DNA from: Hymenobacter baengnokdamensis
GTDB lineage: Bacteria; Bacteroidota; Bacteroidia; Cytophagales; Hymenobacteraceae
DNA: 64,000 bases
Assembly (NCBI RefSeq): GCF_008728635.1
Contig: NZ_CP044285.1
Coordinates: forward strand, 2,666,001-2,730,000
Direction: 5' to 3'
This document shows, piece by piece, positions 1 through 8,156 of the stretch (the stretch's first letter is position 1; every line of letters begins with the position of its first letter). The translations under genes were made by a program, and so were the position numbers. The notes under the pieces were generated by a model that was not told the origin of the DNA, made no database searches, and saw nothing but the letters and a program-made list of their open reading frames with translations.

Positions 1-729
1 TTCAGCGAGCAACCCGATGGCGGTAATCCGGCAATCCGGGTGGTAGTTGGTAAGCTTGGCGGCAAGCGCATCGGTAAGGGCCTGCACGCCGCCTCGCAGC
101 GTAATAGTGCGGCGGCGCGCCGTTTTTGGGCCTTTGGCCAGGCCGCGCAGCAGCGAGCCATACTGGGTTTCGAGCGCCGCCAGCTGCGGAAAAGTAAGGG
201 AGAGCAGCAGCTCGGCCGGGTCGCCGGCATAAATGCCGGCAACAAATGCATTGACGGCATACTGCACCACTTCGGCCCCGAAGTGCCGCTCAAAAAAGGC
301 GGCCACGGTTTCGCCCGGCACGGGCTGGGTCGGCCGGCGTAGCAGCTCGGCCAGCAGGCGCAGCTTGGTTCTCAGACTAAAAAAATTGCTGCTTATCAGC
401 GCGGGCGGCGAGGCAGGCAGAGCCTGATACCGGCCGCCTCGCAGTACGTAACGGTGCTGGCTTACCGGAGCCGCTTCCTGAATGTGGCTTTGCAGGCCAA
501 GCTCGGTCACTAATTCTTCTAGCTCAGCGCTTAGCAGCAAGGAGTTAGGCCCGGCCTCCAGCTGATAGCCCTCCGGCGTAAGAGGCGAATACAGATTGCC
601 GCCCGGCCGGCCGCTCGCTTCAAACAAGTCGTAGGCAACGCCTGCTTTTTGTAAGTAATACGCCAGCGTGAGGCCGGTGAGACCGCCGCCGATAATGGCA
701 ACGCGGATAGGAGAAGGGCTGCTGGCCAT
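1..729 (-). CDS. hemG: Protoporphyrinogen oxidase, N-terminal part (cut by window edge)
   Basis: The reverse strand is open from an ATG at 729 to the left edge, giving the first 243 codons of a protein normally about 450 long. Residues 10-20 form the FAD-binding beta-alpha-beta start (IIGGGLTGL), and an E-x-GPNSL motif near residues 58-64 is typical of oxygen-dependent protoporphyrinogen oxidases, which oxidise protoporphyrinogen IX to protoporphyrin IX in heme synthesis. It could also be another amine-oxidase-like flavoprotein, but the GPNSL motif favours the heme enzyme. The gene is divergent from the HAD phosphatase at 802, with 72 bp between them that must hold both promoters. Confidence 0.8.
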   Translation of the reverse strand, partial: MASSPSPIRVAIIGGGLTGLTLAYYLQKAGVAYDLFEASGRPGGNLYSPLTPEGYQLEAGPNSLLLSAELEELVTELGLQSHIQEAAPVSQHRYVLRGGRYQALPASPPALISSNFFSLRTKLRLLAELLRRPTQPVPGETVAAFFERHFGAEVVQYAVNAFVAGIYAGDPAELLLSLTFPQLAALETQYGSLLRGLAKGPKTARRRTITLRGGVQALTDALAAKLTNYHPDCRITAIGLLAE

Positions 730-801
730 GAGCAATTAGCGAATAGCTTTGTTTTCAGTGGGGCAAAGCTGAAAGAAACTGAAATATAAAAATCTACTTA
801 T

Positions 802-1314
802 ATGAATAAGGCAGTGTTCCTGGACCGTGATGGCGTGCTCAACGAAGAAATGGGTGACTACGTCTGGACGCCCGAACGCTTCCGCATCTGCCCCGGTGTG
901 CCCGAGAGCCTGGCGCGCCTCAAGGCGGCGGGCTACTACCTCATTGTGGTAACCAACCAGGCCGGTATTGCCAAGGGGCTTTACACGCCGGCCGAGGTGC
1001 TGGCCTGCCACCACATCTTGCAGCAGGCATGTGGTAACATAGTAGATTCAATATATTATTCCGAAAGCCATCCATCCGTCAGCGAGTCTATTTTTCGCAA
1101 GCCCGATTCAGGAATGCTCGAAAAAGCCGTGGCCCGCTTTCAGCTCGACCCGGCCCGGTGCTGGCTGGTGGGCGACCGGGCCCGCGACATGGCAGCCGGG
1201 GCGAAGCTGGGCGTGCGCGGCATCCTGGTGGGGCCGGCCGAGCCCCTGGCTTACTCGCCCAGGGTAGCCGATTTGTGGGAAGCTACTGAGTTGATTTTAA
1301 GCGAAGAAAAGTAG
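802..1314 (+). CDS. HAD-IIIA phosphatase, GmhB-like (heptose bisphosphate / histidinol phosphate type)
   Basis: A 170-residue HAD phosphatase. Motif I is FLDRDGVLNEE (nucleophile D8, acid D10), motif II is the TNQAGIAKG stretch at 51-59, K100 sits in the FRKP motif, and the GDRARDMAAG motif gives the metal-binding acids. Family members dephosphorylate D-glycero-D-manno-heptose 1,7-bisphosphate or histidinol phosphate. The loop that normally carries Cys/His zinc ligands before the RKP motif reads YYSESHPSVSESIFRKP here, so the expected cysteines are serines and only H90 remains. The substrate is therefore uncertain. That loop is also locally AT-richer than the rest of the gene. Its stop lies 2 bp from the convergent epimerase gene. 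Confidence 0.8.
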   Translation: MNKAVFLDRDGVLNEEMGDYVWTPERFRICPGVPESLARLKAAGYYLIVVTNQAGIAKGLYTPAEVLACHHILQQACGNIVDSIYYSESHPSVSESIFRKPDSGMLEKAVARFQLDPARCWLVGDRARDMAAGAKLGVRGILVGPAEPLAYSPRVADLWEATELILSEEK

Positions 1315-1316
1315 TG

Positions 1317-2231
1317 TCAGCTTTCCTGGTAAAACGATTGCAGGGCTGCTTTAACCTCCGGGTACTCATACACAAAGCCCTGGCTTAAGACCTTGTCGGC
1401 GCTCACGCGCTGCGAGCCGAGCACAATCTCGCTCATCTCGCCCATCGCCAGCTTCAGGCCAAACGCCGGCACCTTGGGCAGTAGCAGCGGCCGGTGCATT
1501 ACCTGGGCCAGCGTTGCGGTAAACTCCTGGTTGGTGACCGGGTTGGGAGCTACGGCGTTGTACTCGCCCTGCCACTGCGCCTCTTCCAGCATATGCACCA
1601 GCAGGCGGCACAGGTCATCCAGATGAATCCAGCTCATGTACTGCCGGCCCGAGCCCAGCGGGGCCCCGGCCCCGTAGCGAATGGTTTTGGCAATGGGCAC
1701 CAGCGCCCCGCCCTCGGGGCTGAGCACGATACCGATGCGAGGCAGCACCACCCGGAGCCCTAGTTCGCCGATGCGCCGGGCGGCAGCTTCCCACTGCACC
1801 ACCACATCGGCGAGAAAGTCGTCGCCGGGGGCCGCAATGGGCGAGTCTTCATAAAGCATTTCCGCGCCCCGGTCGCCATACACGCCGATGGCCGAGGCAG
1901 ATAGCAGCGTTTGGACATGGTGGCCGGGCTTAGCTAGCTCACGGTACAGCAGCTCCAGCCCATCGAGGCGCGAGCGAATGATGTCGTGCTTGCGCTCGGT
2001 GGTCCACTTGCCCTCCGCTACGCTGCTGCCGGCCAGGTTCACGATGCAGTCGGCGTAGGGCACCGCGGCAGGGTCGATGGTGCCGCCCTGGGGGTCCCAA
2101 CCAAACAGCCGGAAGTGACTGGCTTTCTGTGGGTCGCGGGTAAGCAGTCCGACCTCGTGCCCGCCATCAATCAGCAGCTCAGCCAGCCGCTGCCCAATCA
2201 TGCCCGTGCCGCCGGTGATGAGGATTTTCAT
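1317..2231 (-). CDS. TIGR01777-family NAD(P)-dependent epimerase (SDR39U1-like)
   Basis: A 304-residue atypical short-chain dehydrogenase. The N-terminal nucleotide-binding motif GGTGMIGQRL lies at residues 7-16, followed by an LLTRDP segment that probably selects the cofactor. The C-terminal 50 residues (NPVTNQEF through the LLLPKVPAFGLKLAMGEMSE region) match the DUF1731 tail that defines this epimerase subfamily. The physiological substrate of the family is unknown; YfcH of E. coli is the best-known relative. The gene is convergent with the HAD phosphatase and 95 bp downstream of folE on the same strand, separated from it by an imperfect palindrome. Confidence 0.85.
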   Translation of the reverse strand: MKILITGGTGMIGQRLAELLIDGGHEVGLLTRDPQKASHFRLFGWDPQGGTIDPAAVPYADCIVNLAGSSVAEGKWTTERKHDIIRSRLDGLELLYRELAKPGHHVQTLLSASAIGVYGDRGAEMLYEDSPIAAPGDDFLADVVVQWEAAARRIGELGLRVVLPRIGIVLSPEGGALVPIAKTIRYGAGAPLGSGRQYMSWIHLDDLCRLLVHMLEEAQWQGEYNAVAPNPVTNQEFTATLAQVMHRPLLLPKVPAFGLKLAMGEMSEIVLGSQRVSADKVLSQGFVYEYPEVKAALQSFYQES

Positions 2232-2233
2232 GC

Positions 2234-2322
2234 TAATGGTTAATTTTTCAATGGTTAATGGTTAATCTCTGGTCAGCTCTTAAAAAATCATTACTCATTG
2301 ACCATGAAGCAATTAGCCATTA
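2234..2322. repeat. Imperfect palindrome between folE and the epimerase gene
   Basis: The arm at 2234-2260 (TAATGGTTAAT followed by CAATGGTTAATG) is repeated in inverted, slightly diverged form at 2296-2322 (CATTGACCATG, then AATTAGCCATTA). The ATGGTTAAT word also repeats directly inside the left arm. It is AT-rich against GC-rich neighbours and fills most of the intergenic gap. Confidence 0.5.
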
Positions 2323-2326
2323 AAAA

Positions 2327-3019
2327 CTATTTTCCAATCTGCCGTAAAAACTCGCTGCGCAAAGTGCTGTCTTCCAGAAATTTGCCCCCGTACTCGCTGG
2401 TGATTGTCGAGCTGCTCGTGTCGTTTACGCCGCGGCTCATCACGCACAGGTGGTCGGCTTCGATGAGCACGGCTACGTCGTCGGTGCCCAGGCTCTGGCG
2501 CAGATGTTCGGCCACTTGCCGGGTAAGGCGCTCCTGCACCTGCGGCCGACGGGCATAGTACTGCACCACCCGGTTGAGCTTGCTGAGGCCTACGACGTGC
2601 TCACCGGGCAGGTAAGCCACGTGCGCCTTGCCGATGATGGGCACAAAATGGTGCTCACAGCACGAAAACAGCGTAATGTCGCGCTCTATCAGCAGCTGCT
2701 GGTACTGGTAGCGGTTGTCAAAGAGCCGCACTTCGGGCCGATGCTCGGGGTTGAGGCCCTTAAACCATTCTTGCACAAACATTTTGGCCACGCGCCGGGG
2801 CGTGCCGGCCAGACTGTCATCGGTCAGGTCGAGGCCCAACTCCTGCATAATAGCGTGGAAGTGGCCGCTGATAGCCGTGATTTTTTCGTCGTCGGTGCGG
2901 GCAAAGGCATCGGGTCGTAGCGGGGTGCGCAGGCCGGCTGGCAGGTGAGCATCCGGGCCGTGGTCGGTAGCCCGCGCGGCTGCGGCAGGGGCCGGGAGGC
3001 CGGCAGATTTATTCTCCAT
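2327..3019 (-). CDS. folE: GTP cyclohydrolase I
   Basis: A 230-residue enzyme that turns GTP into 7,8-dihydroneopterin triphosphate, the entry step to folate and to 7-deazaguanine (queuosine). Zinc ligands are visible as C120 and H123 in the FSCCEHHF motif and C192 in LCVMSRGVND. The catalytic core from about residue 50 is typical (HVAYLPGEHVVGLSKLNR), while the first ~45 residues are a low-complexity extension. The ATG at 3019 is preferred over an upstream TTG at 3031. This start overlaps the end of queD by 11 bp, so the two are probably translationally coupled. Confidence 0.95.
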   Translation of the reverse strand: MENKSAGLPAPAAAARATDHGPDAHLPAGLRTPLRPDAFARTDDEKITAISGHFHAIMQELGLDLTDDSLAGTPRRVAKMFVQEWFKGLNPEHRPEVRLFDNRYQYQQLLIERDITLFSCCEHHFVPIIGKAHVAYLPGEHVVGLSKLNRVVQYYARRPQVQERLTRQVAEHLRQSLGTDDVAVLIEADHLCVMSRGVNDTSSSTITSEYGGKFLEDSTLRSEFLRQIGK

Positions 3020-3422
3020 AGTATTCCACAAAATTACGGTCGGTTTCGTGGAGCGTCACGGCCAGCTTGAGCGCGGCCGGGAGCGCCGCCCGCAGCCGCC
3101 GCCAAATGACAACGGCAATGTTTTCCGCCGTCGGGTTGAGGTGCCGAAAATCTTCGGTATCGAGATTTAGGTTGCGGTGGTCGAAACGATTCAGTATCTC
3201 AGATTTTATGATGTCGCTAAGCTGCTTCAGGTCAAAAACATAGCCCGTTTCCGGGTCAATTTCGCCGGTGAGTCGCACGGTCAGGTTGTAGTTATGGCCG
3301 TGGTAGTTCGGATTGTTGCATTTGCCAAATACCTGCTGATTGCGGGCCTCATTCCAGGCCGGGTTGTGCAGGCGATGGGCCGCGTTGAAGTGCTCGGAGC
3401 GGCAGATAGTAAGCTGTGACAT
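3009..3422 (-). CDS. queD: 6-carboxytetrahydropterin / 6-pyruvoyltetrahydropterin synthase
   Basis: A 137-residue pterin synthase acting directly after FolE. Zinc ligands H16, H41 and H43 are visible (FNAAHRLH and HGHNY) with the likely catalytic C35 in FGKCNNPN, and the C-terminal LHETDRNF motif holds the pterin-binding glutamate. The FGKCNNPNYHGHNY version with a long preceding loop resembles eukaryotic PTPS more than compact E. coli QueD. Overlap with folE and the presence of queE at 61991 support queuosine precursor synthesis. The ATG at 3422 is chosen over a GTG five codons upstream. Confidence 0.88.
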   Translation of the reverse strand: MSQLTICRSEHFNAAHRLHNPAWNEARNQQVFGKCNNPNYHGHNYNLTVRLTGEIDPETGYVFDLKQLSDIIKSEILNRFDHRNLNLDTEDFRHLNPTAENIAVVIWRRLRAALPAALKLAVTLHETDRNFVEYYGE

Positions 3423-3554
3423 AGGGTTTGCAACCACTCAAATGGCCTTTTGTTAAGAGTAAAATGACTGCTTATCCTCATAGGATTAATCCAAGAAAAA
3501 ATAAACGCGGCAAAAAAAAATACCAGACCTCATAATCAGTTGCGTCAGGCTGCT

Positions 3555-3562
3555 TAAATTTG
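3555..3562 (+). promoter_or_regulatory. Candidate Bacteroidota promoter -7 box (TAAATTTG)
   Basis: The sequence TAAATTTG matches the TANNTTTG -7 consensus known in Bacteroidota and lies 66 bp before the ATG of the secreted coiled-coil protein. No TTTG -33 box at the usual spacing was found, so the call rests on the -7 match only. Confidence 0.35.
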
Positions 3563-3628
3563 GGCAGTCGGAATACTAGCTCGGCTCATTTCTTTTGTTT
3601 TTCTACTAGTTACCCATCTTTCCTACCG

Positions 3629-4336
3629 ATGACTAAAAACCTACTTTTCGTCTTCCTGCTCCTGCTGGGGGCCTTGCAAGTGTCGGCTCAGCGCTCCCCC
3701 GTTGACGAGTCGGACCAGAACATCAACAATATTCCCCGCAAAGGCCAGCGCGTAAGCCTGCAGCTCGATAACAAGCGGGTAGAGGCCGCCTGGCTAAAGC
3801 AGTTGAACGAGCAGTTTCCCGGTAAAGTGAAAAACAATAAAGGAATCATTACGATGGATGGCGTAACGATTCCGGATATCTCGCCCACGCCGGTACGTGT
3901 TATCAGCCGTGTAGATGCCCTGCCTACCGGCACCGGTGTGTGGTGGAGCATCGACCTGGGTAATGCCTACCTGGGCCAGGCTTCGACGCCCACGCAGTGG
4001 AAGTCGGCTGAGAAATATCTCAAGGACTTTGCCCGCTCGATGTACCGCGAAGACCTGGTGGCGCAGATTACCGATGCCGAAAAGGCCCTGGTAACCTCGC
4101 AGAACAACCACATGTCGGTTATCAGCAAGGCCGATGCCATCAAGAAGGATATCGAGCGCAACAAAGCGCGCAAGCTGGAAATTCAGCAGCAGCTCGCAGC
4201 CAATGCCGCTGAGTTGCAGCAGCTTAATAACCAGGTAGATAGCAACCTGAAAGAGCAGGAAGCCGCCCGCGCCGACATTGTAAACATGCGCGTGGCCCTG
4301 GAGGCAGTAAAAGAGCGCATGAGCAAAATCGAGTAA
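3629..4336 (+). CDS. Exported coiled-coil protein of unknown function
   Basis: A 235-residue protein not recognised as a named family. Residues 1-20 form a clear signal peptide (MTKNLLFVFLLLLGALQVSA, cleavage likely before Q-R-S). The middle (about residues 40-145) looks like a small globular domain. The last 80 residues are rich in K/E/Q/A heptads (DAIKKDIERNKARKLEIQQQ onward) and should form a long coiled coil. The start at 3629 is chosen because the upstream in-frame codons do not encode a sensible leader. The gene is monocistronic: a strong hairpin terminator follows directly. Confidence 0.75.
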   Translation: MTKNLLFVFLLLLGALQVSAQRSPVDESDQNINNIPRKGQRVSLQLDNKRVEAAWLKQLNEQFPGKVKNNKGIITMDGVTIPDISPTPVRVISRVDALPTGTGVWWSIDLGNAYLGQASTPTQWKSAEKYLKDFARSMYREDLVAQITDAEKALVTSQNNHMSVISKADAIKKDIERNKARKLEIQQQLAANAAELQQLNNQVDSNLKEQEAARADIVNMRVALEAVKERMSKIE

Positions 4337-4343
4337 TCATTTT

Positions 4344-4392
4344 AGCCCAATAAAAAACCCTGCCGGCAGCCGGCAGGGTTTTTTATTGGGCT
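4344..4392 (+). terminator. Strong bidirectional-type intrinsic terminator
   Basis: A near-perfect dyad: CCCTGCCGGC, a one-base centre, then GCCGGCAGGG, extended by A-tract/T-tract complementarity and closed outside by AGCCCAAT/ATTGGGCT. It starts 8 bp after the stop of the coiled-coil protein gene. Confidence 0.9.
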
Positions 4393-4475
4393 AAGCCTAA
4401 CCTCCACGGCCCGCCTTGCGTTTGGCAGGTAGGCAGGCTGCCTGGCTTGCCCACCCCATTACTCTTTGCGCACTC

Positions 4476-4892
4476 ATGGAAAAGAAAGAAGTTCAACACC
4501 AAGTACATCTGGAAGGCGCTGTAAAGCTGCTAACCGGCAACCTGAACGAGGAAGCCAGCCGCGCCGGTATCGACAACCAGCTACAGCGCTGGATTGAAGA
4601 CTTAAAAGAAGCCGCTAACCCCGAGTTTCATCAGCTGGTAGTTGACCTGCAATCGCTGAAGGCGCTCCTGCACGGCGGCACCTACGACGGCGAGCAGGTA
4701 GGCCGCCTGGTACACCACCTTGGCACCGAAACCAAGCGCGTAGCGCACTTCGCCGAAGGCAATACCCGCCTGCACGTCGAGAAGCTGAGTGAAGCACTGC
4801 TGGCCGCTGCCGGCCAGCTGCTGGGCTCCAGCACTACGCCCGAGGAAGATTTGAAAAACAACAACCGGGGCGAGGATACCCTGGCCCGCTAA
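4476..4892 (+). CDS. Small acidic helical protein, unknown
   Basis: A 138-residue protein with no signal peptide or membrane segment. It is strongly helical by composition (repeated Leu/Ala/Glu, e.g. QLQRWIEDLKEAANPEF), with a polar tail ending NNNRGEDTLAR. I do not recognise the family. The start at 4476 (MEKKEVQHQ) is preferred over the upstream 4416 codon because it begins with a typical charged N-terminus. It lies between two hairpin terminators, so it is an independent unit, and its codon use matches the neighbours. Confidence 0.65.
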   Translation: MEKKEVQHQVHLEGAVKLLTGNLNEEASRAGIDNQLQRWIEDLKEAANPEFHQLVVDLQSLKALLHGGTYDGEQVGRLVHHLGTETKRVAHFAEGNTRLHVEKLSEALLAAAGQLLGSSTTPEEDLKNNNRGEDTLAR

Positions 4893-4917
4893 ACCGCCGG
4901 CTACTAGTAGCCCGGCC

Positions 4918-4957
4918 AAACAGCTCTTCCAGATAGCAGTATCTGGAAGAGCTGTTT
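4918..4957 (+). terminator. Perfect hairpin after the small helical protein
   Basis: Two perfect 18-base arms (AAACAGCTCTTCCAGATA and its complement) with a four-base GCAG loop lie 25 bp after the stop at 4892. The T-tract is short (TTT), so it could equally be a palindromic repeat. Confidence 0.7.
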
Positions 4958-5012
4958 GCGTTTGGTAGCCGCCCGCTTTAGGGCGATAAAAATGGTCAAT
5001 TAGTAAAATATT

Positions 5013-5948
5013 ATGCAAATATTTATTTATTCTAATTTACACCCGATAACCCGGGCATATTTGCAGGCGCAGCTGCCGGCCGGCTACCAGGCACTACTGG
5101 CCGCCGACCTGCCGGCCGAGCAGCAGCGGCTTGCCTTTGAAGCCGCCGAAATAGTATTCGGCAATCCGCCGCCCGAGTGGCTGGCTGCGGGTTCGTTGCC
5201 TCGTTTAAAGCTGTGGCAGCTCGAGTCGGCGGGCTTCGACCGCTACCAGGGCGTGGCGGTGGCCGCGCCGGTTGCCAACATGGGCGATTACTTTGCCTGG
5301 CCCTGCGCCGAAACAATGGTAGCCGGCGTGCTGGCGTACTACCGGGCCTTGCCCGAGCTGCTACGGCTACAGTCCGAAGCCCGTTGGGTGGGGGCCGCCG
5401 TCCGGAGCCGCACCGGGCTGCTGCGGGGCAAGCGGGTGGTGGTACTAGGAGCCGGCGCTATTGGGCAGGCTGTGCGGCAGCAGCTCAGCGGCTTTGGCTG
5501 CCAGGTGCGGCTGCTGGCGCGTACGAGCCCGCACGCCGAGCTGCACTCGCGCGCCGAGCTGCTGGCCGCCCTGCCTGTTACCGATTTGGTAATTAACTGC
5601 TTGCCGGGTAGCGCTGTCAATTTCTTTACCGCCGAGCTGTTTGCCGCCATGCCGGCCGGCAGCCTCTACGCCAGTGTGGGGCGGGGCACTACTACCGACG
5701 AAGCCGCTTTACTGCGCAGCCTGCAAGCCGGCTGGCTCGGCGGAGCCGTACTCGACGTAACCGCTACCGAGCCCCTGCCGGCCAGCCATCCATTCTGGAC
5801 AATGCCCAACGTGCTGCTCACCCAGCACACGGGCGGGGGCCAGCCCCACGAAGCCGAAGGCAAAATCGACCAGCTGCTGCGCAATTTAGCCCGGCTCCGG
5901 GCCGGCGAGCCCCTCGAAAATCAGATTTACCTGGCCAGGGGTTATTAG
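5013..5948 (+). CDS. D-isomer-specific 2-hydroxyacid dehydrogenase
   Basis: A 311-residue NAD(P)-dependent dehydrogenase of the glyoxylate/hydroxypyruvate reductase type. The Rossmann motif GAGAIG is at residues 146-151. The catalytic triad of the family is in place: R224 (SVGRGTTTDE), E253 (TATEPLP) and H272 (LLTQHTGGG). The N-terminal substrate domain is poorly conserved, as is usual, so the exact 2-oxoacid cannot be told. It is transcribed alone, after the hairpin at 4918 and convergent with the next gene. Confidence 0.88.
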   Translation: MQIFIYSNLHPITRAYLQAQLPAGYQALLAADLPAEQQRLAFEAAEIVFGNPPPEWLAAGSLPRLKLWQLESAGFDRYQGVAVAAPVANMGDYFAWPCAETMVAGVLAYYRALPELLRLQSEARWVGAAVRSRTGLLRGKRVVVLGAGAIGQAVRQQLSGFGCQVRLLARTSPHAELHSRAELLAALPVTDLVINCLPGSAVNFFTAELFAAMPAGSLYASVGRGTTTDEAALLRSLQAGWLGGAVLDVTATEPLPASHPFWTMPNVLLTQHTGGGQPHEAEGKIDQLLRNLARLRAGEPLENQIYLARGY

Positions 5949-5982
5949 TGCCAATGCTAGCTCCGTGCTGCTTGTGCCCTAA

Positions 5983-6561
5983 CTACAGAGCTGCGCTGGA
6001 TAATAAGCCGGGATGGGCTTCTTCCGGCGTGCTCTGCGCGGCAAGCTTTTTAACTGGTTGCTGAAGCAGCGCTGCGGCCTCCTCATCGGTGAGCACGCGG
6101 GCCTCGGTTTCGCCGTCCGGAAAAAGGAGCCGGGCCGCCGCCTGGCGAAGCTCGTCGAGGCGGGTGAGGGCCTCCGAAATGGTAGGGTTGGCTTCGAGGC
6201 GGGCAAGCAGGCCGCTGGCCCGCGCCGCCTGAAACAGCTTTTCGAGCACAAAGGGCAGAACCCAGCCCGCGATATTGGTCATAAATGCCCCCCGCAGGCC
6301 GATACGCAGCAGCAGCCGGGCCGCCATGCGCTCGAGCAGCAGCGCCCGGGCGGCGGGCAGGGCCTTATCAGCCAGAAAATCGGCAACCAGCCGCGCGTGG
6401 CCACTCTGAATCTCGGCCCGCAGCACTTCCTGCATGGCATCGAGCGCCCGCTGCGCTACCTGCCGAAACAAGCGGCCGGTTTGCCAGGCGCGCAGGCCGG
6501 TTTGGCGGGCGGCCCTGGCTACCTGGCCGGGTAAATCAGAAGGAAGCGAGAAGTATTTCAT
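5983..6561 (-). CDS. Alanine/leucine/arginine-rich helical protein, unknown
   Basis: A 192-residue protein with no family I can name. It is almost entirely amphipathic helix (Ala, Leu, Arg rich) with a moderately hydrophobic stretch around residues 95-112 (FMTNIAGWVLPFVLEKLF) that might touch the membrane. The ATG at 6561 (MKYFSLPSDL) is chosen; the longer frame upstream crosses a non-coding-looking AT-rich stretch. Convergent with the dehydrogenase gene. Confidence 0.6.
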   Translation of the reverse strand: MKYFSLPSDLPGQVARAARQTGLRAWQTGRLFRQVAQRALDAMQEVLRAEIQSGHARLVADFLADKALPAARALLLERMAARLLLRIGLRGAFMTNIAGWVLPFVLEKLFQAARASGLLARLEANPTISEALTRLDELRQAAARLLFPDGETEARVLTDEEAAALLQQPVKKLAAQSTPEEAHPGLLSSAAL

Positions 6562-6850
6562 GGGTAAAAAAGCCAACGAATATAGGCTATACGCGCCAGC
6601 TGCCGGGTTGGCTGAGAAAGCGGGCAGCTGGGGAAGAACCAGGACTTGTGAGTGCGAAAGCGTAAAAGTAAAATCATTAATTTGTAATGACTTACGTAGT
6701 CCATAAACGCTAAGTAGCGTCGCCAGAAACCCATTTTTACCGGCGTGCGTTAGGGGAAAGCTCAACCAAAAAACGTGTTGCAGCTGCTTCTCTTAGTATA
6801 GAGAAGTCATTGTGGAAAGCCAGCCTTAAGCTGTGGCTTTCAGTTGCCTG
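6562..6850. other. Intergenic region between divergent unknown genes
   Basis: About 290 bp separating divergently oriented genes. It must hold their promoters, but no TANNTTTG box is clear. A small palindrome CGCTAAGTAGCG lies near 6708-6719. Nothing else identifiable was seen. Confidence 0.4.
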
Positions 6851-7210
6851 ATGTCCGATTTATTACTCGACATAAACCTGCAGGAAGTCCCCGACAATTA
6901 CCTGGCCGGCGCGTGGCGCGTGGCGCACCGCGTAGTAAACCGGGCCGACCCCGACAGTGCGTTGGCGCAAGCTACCAGCCTGCTGCTCAGCGACGACCTG
7001 CTGCAGCTGGTTGCGCCTATGCTGAGCGAAACCGGTAGCTGGGCCGTATTGCGCGATGAGCTGCTCAATCGCCCTTACCTGCGGCTGAGCTTCCCGTCGG
7101 AGGAAATGCGTGCCCTCGTGACGCGCCTGCGCCGCACGGCCGACGGGGCCCGCAGCCAGCTAAATCTCTATTTCAGCTCCGGGCTGGAAATGCAGCTCGA
7201 CCGGCCCTGA
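6851..7210 (+). CDS. Small hypothetical protein upstream of the PAS protein
   Basis: A 119-residue soluble protein, family not recognised. It begins MSDLLLDINLQEVPDNYLAG; the in-frame GTG at 6833 is less likely because it adds a non-conserved-looking leader. Predicted mostly helical, with no signal peptide, metal-binding motif or membrane segment. It ends 49 bp before the GTG start of the PAS-domain protein on the same strand, so co-transcription is plausible. Confidence 0.55.
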   Translation: MSDLLLDINLQEVPDNYLAGAWRVAHRVVNRADPDSALAQATSLLLSDDLLQLVAPMLSETGSWAVLRDELLNRPYLRLSFPSEEMRALVTRLRRTADGARSQLNLYFSSGLEMQLDRP

Positions 7211-7259
7211 GCCCCTGTTTCTTGTGTTATTCTGGTAGCTTTCCCCGTTCTTTTTAGCC

Positions 7260-8156
7260 GTGACTCATTCAGATTCCCTACCTGATTCTTCTCAAAAAAA
7301 TGGGGAAGAGTTTCAATTTCTGGCCGACTTTATTCCGCAGCTGGTGTGGATGACTGACCCGGCCGGCTTTCATACTTATTTCAATCAGCGCTGGATTGAC
7401 TACACCGGCTATACGCTGGCCGATAGCCTGGGGCCCGACATGTGGAACAACCTGCTGCACCCCGACGACCGCGCCCGCGCCCGCCAGGTGTGGGGGCATT
7501 CGCTGGCCACCGGCAAAGACTACGAGATAGAGTACCGCTTTAAGTCGAAAGCCGGTGGGTACCGGTGGTTTCTGGGGCAGGCGCTGCCCCGGCGCGATGC
7601 GGCCGGCAATATCACGACGTGGTTTGGCACCTGCACCGACATTCACGACCAGAAGCTGGCCAGCGAGCAGCTGCTGGAGCGCGAGTCGGAGTTTACGACG
7701 CTGGCCGATAACCTGGCCCAGCTTTCGTGGATGGCCCGGCCCGATGGCCATATCTATTGGTACAACAAGCGCTGGTACGACTACACGGGTACCAACCTGG
7801 CCGAAATGGAAGGCTGGGGTTGGGAGAAAGTTCATCACCCAGACTACCTAAAGACGGTGCTGGACTTTGTGAGTAACGCCTGGGCGATGGGCCAACCCTG
7901 GGAGCTGACGTTTCCGCTGCGGGGCCACGATGGCCAGTACCGCTGGTTTTTGACCCGCGCCGTGCCCGTGCGCGACGAGCACAACAACACCATTCGCTGG
8001 CTTGGCACTAATACCGACGTGACCGAAATGCGCCAGCTGCAGGAGCAGCTACAGAACTCCTATGCCGACCTCGACGCCAAGGTCACTTTCCGCAACCTGG
8101 AATTGGAGCACGAAGTGCAGCGCCTGCGCAAGCAGCTGGGCGAACAGGCAGGGTAG
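7260..8156 (+). CDS. Tandem PAS/PAC sensory protein without an output domain
   Basis: A 298-residue protein starting at GTG. It holds two PAS_3-type PAS/PAC units, at about residues 18-128 (FIPQLVWMTDPAGFHTYFN to WFGTCTDIHDQK) and 138-250 (NLAQLSWMARPDGHIYWYN to WLGTNTDVTEM). They are followed by a 45-residue coiled coil (QLQEQLQNSYADLDAKV onward). No histidine-kinase H-box, ATPase, GGDEF or methyl-accepting domain follows: the stop at 8156 is clean and the downstream bases are AT-rich non-coding. Such proteins may sense a ligand or redox state and act through partners via the coiled coil. Confidence 0.82.
   Translation: MTHSDSLPDSSQKNGEEFQFLADFIPQLVWMTDPAGFHTYFNQRWIDYTGYTLADSLGPDMWNNLLHPDDRARARQVWGHSLATGKDYEIEYRFKSKAGGYRWFLGQALPRRDAAGNITTWFGTCTDIHDQKLASEQLLERESEFTTLADNLAQLSWMARPDGHIYWYNKRWYDYTGTNLAEMEGWGWEKVHHPDYLKTVLDFVSNAWAMGQPWELTFPLRGHDGQYRWFLTRAVPVRDEHNNTIRWLGTNTDVTEMRQLQEQLQNSYADLDAKVTFRNLELEHEVQRLRKQLGEQAG

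Noticed and set aside
2298..2558. 86-codon plus-strand frame over the folE end
   Set aside because: Shadow of folE; the first part lies within the AT-rich palindrome.
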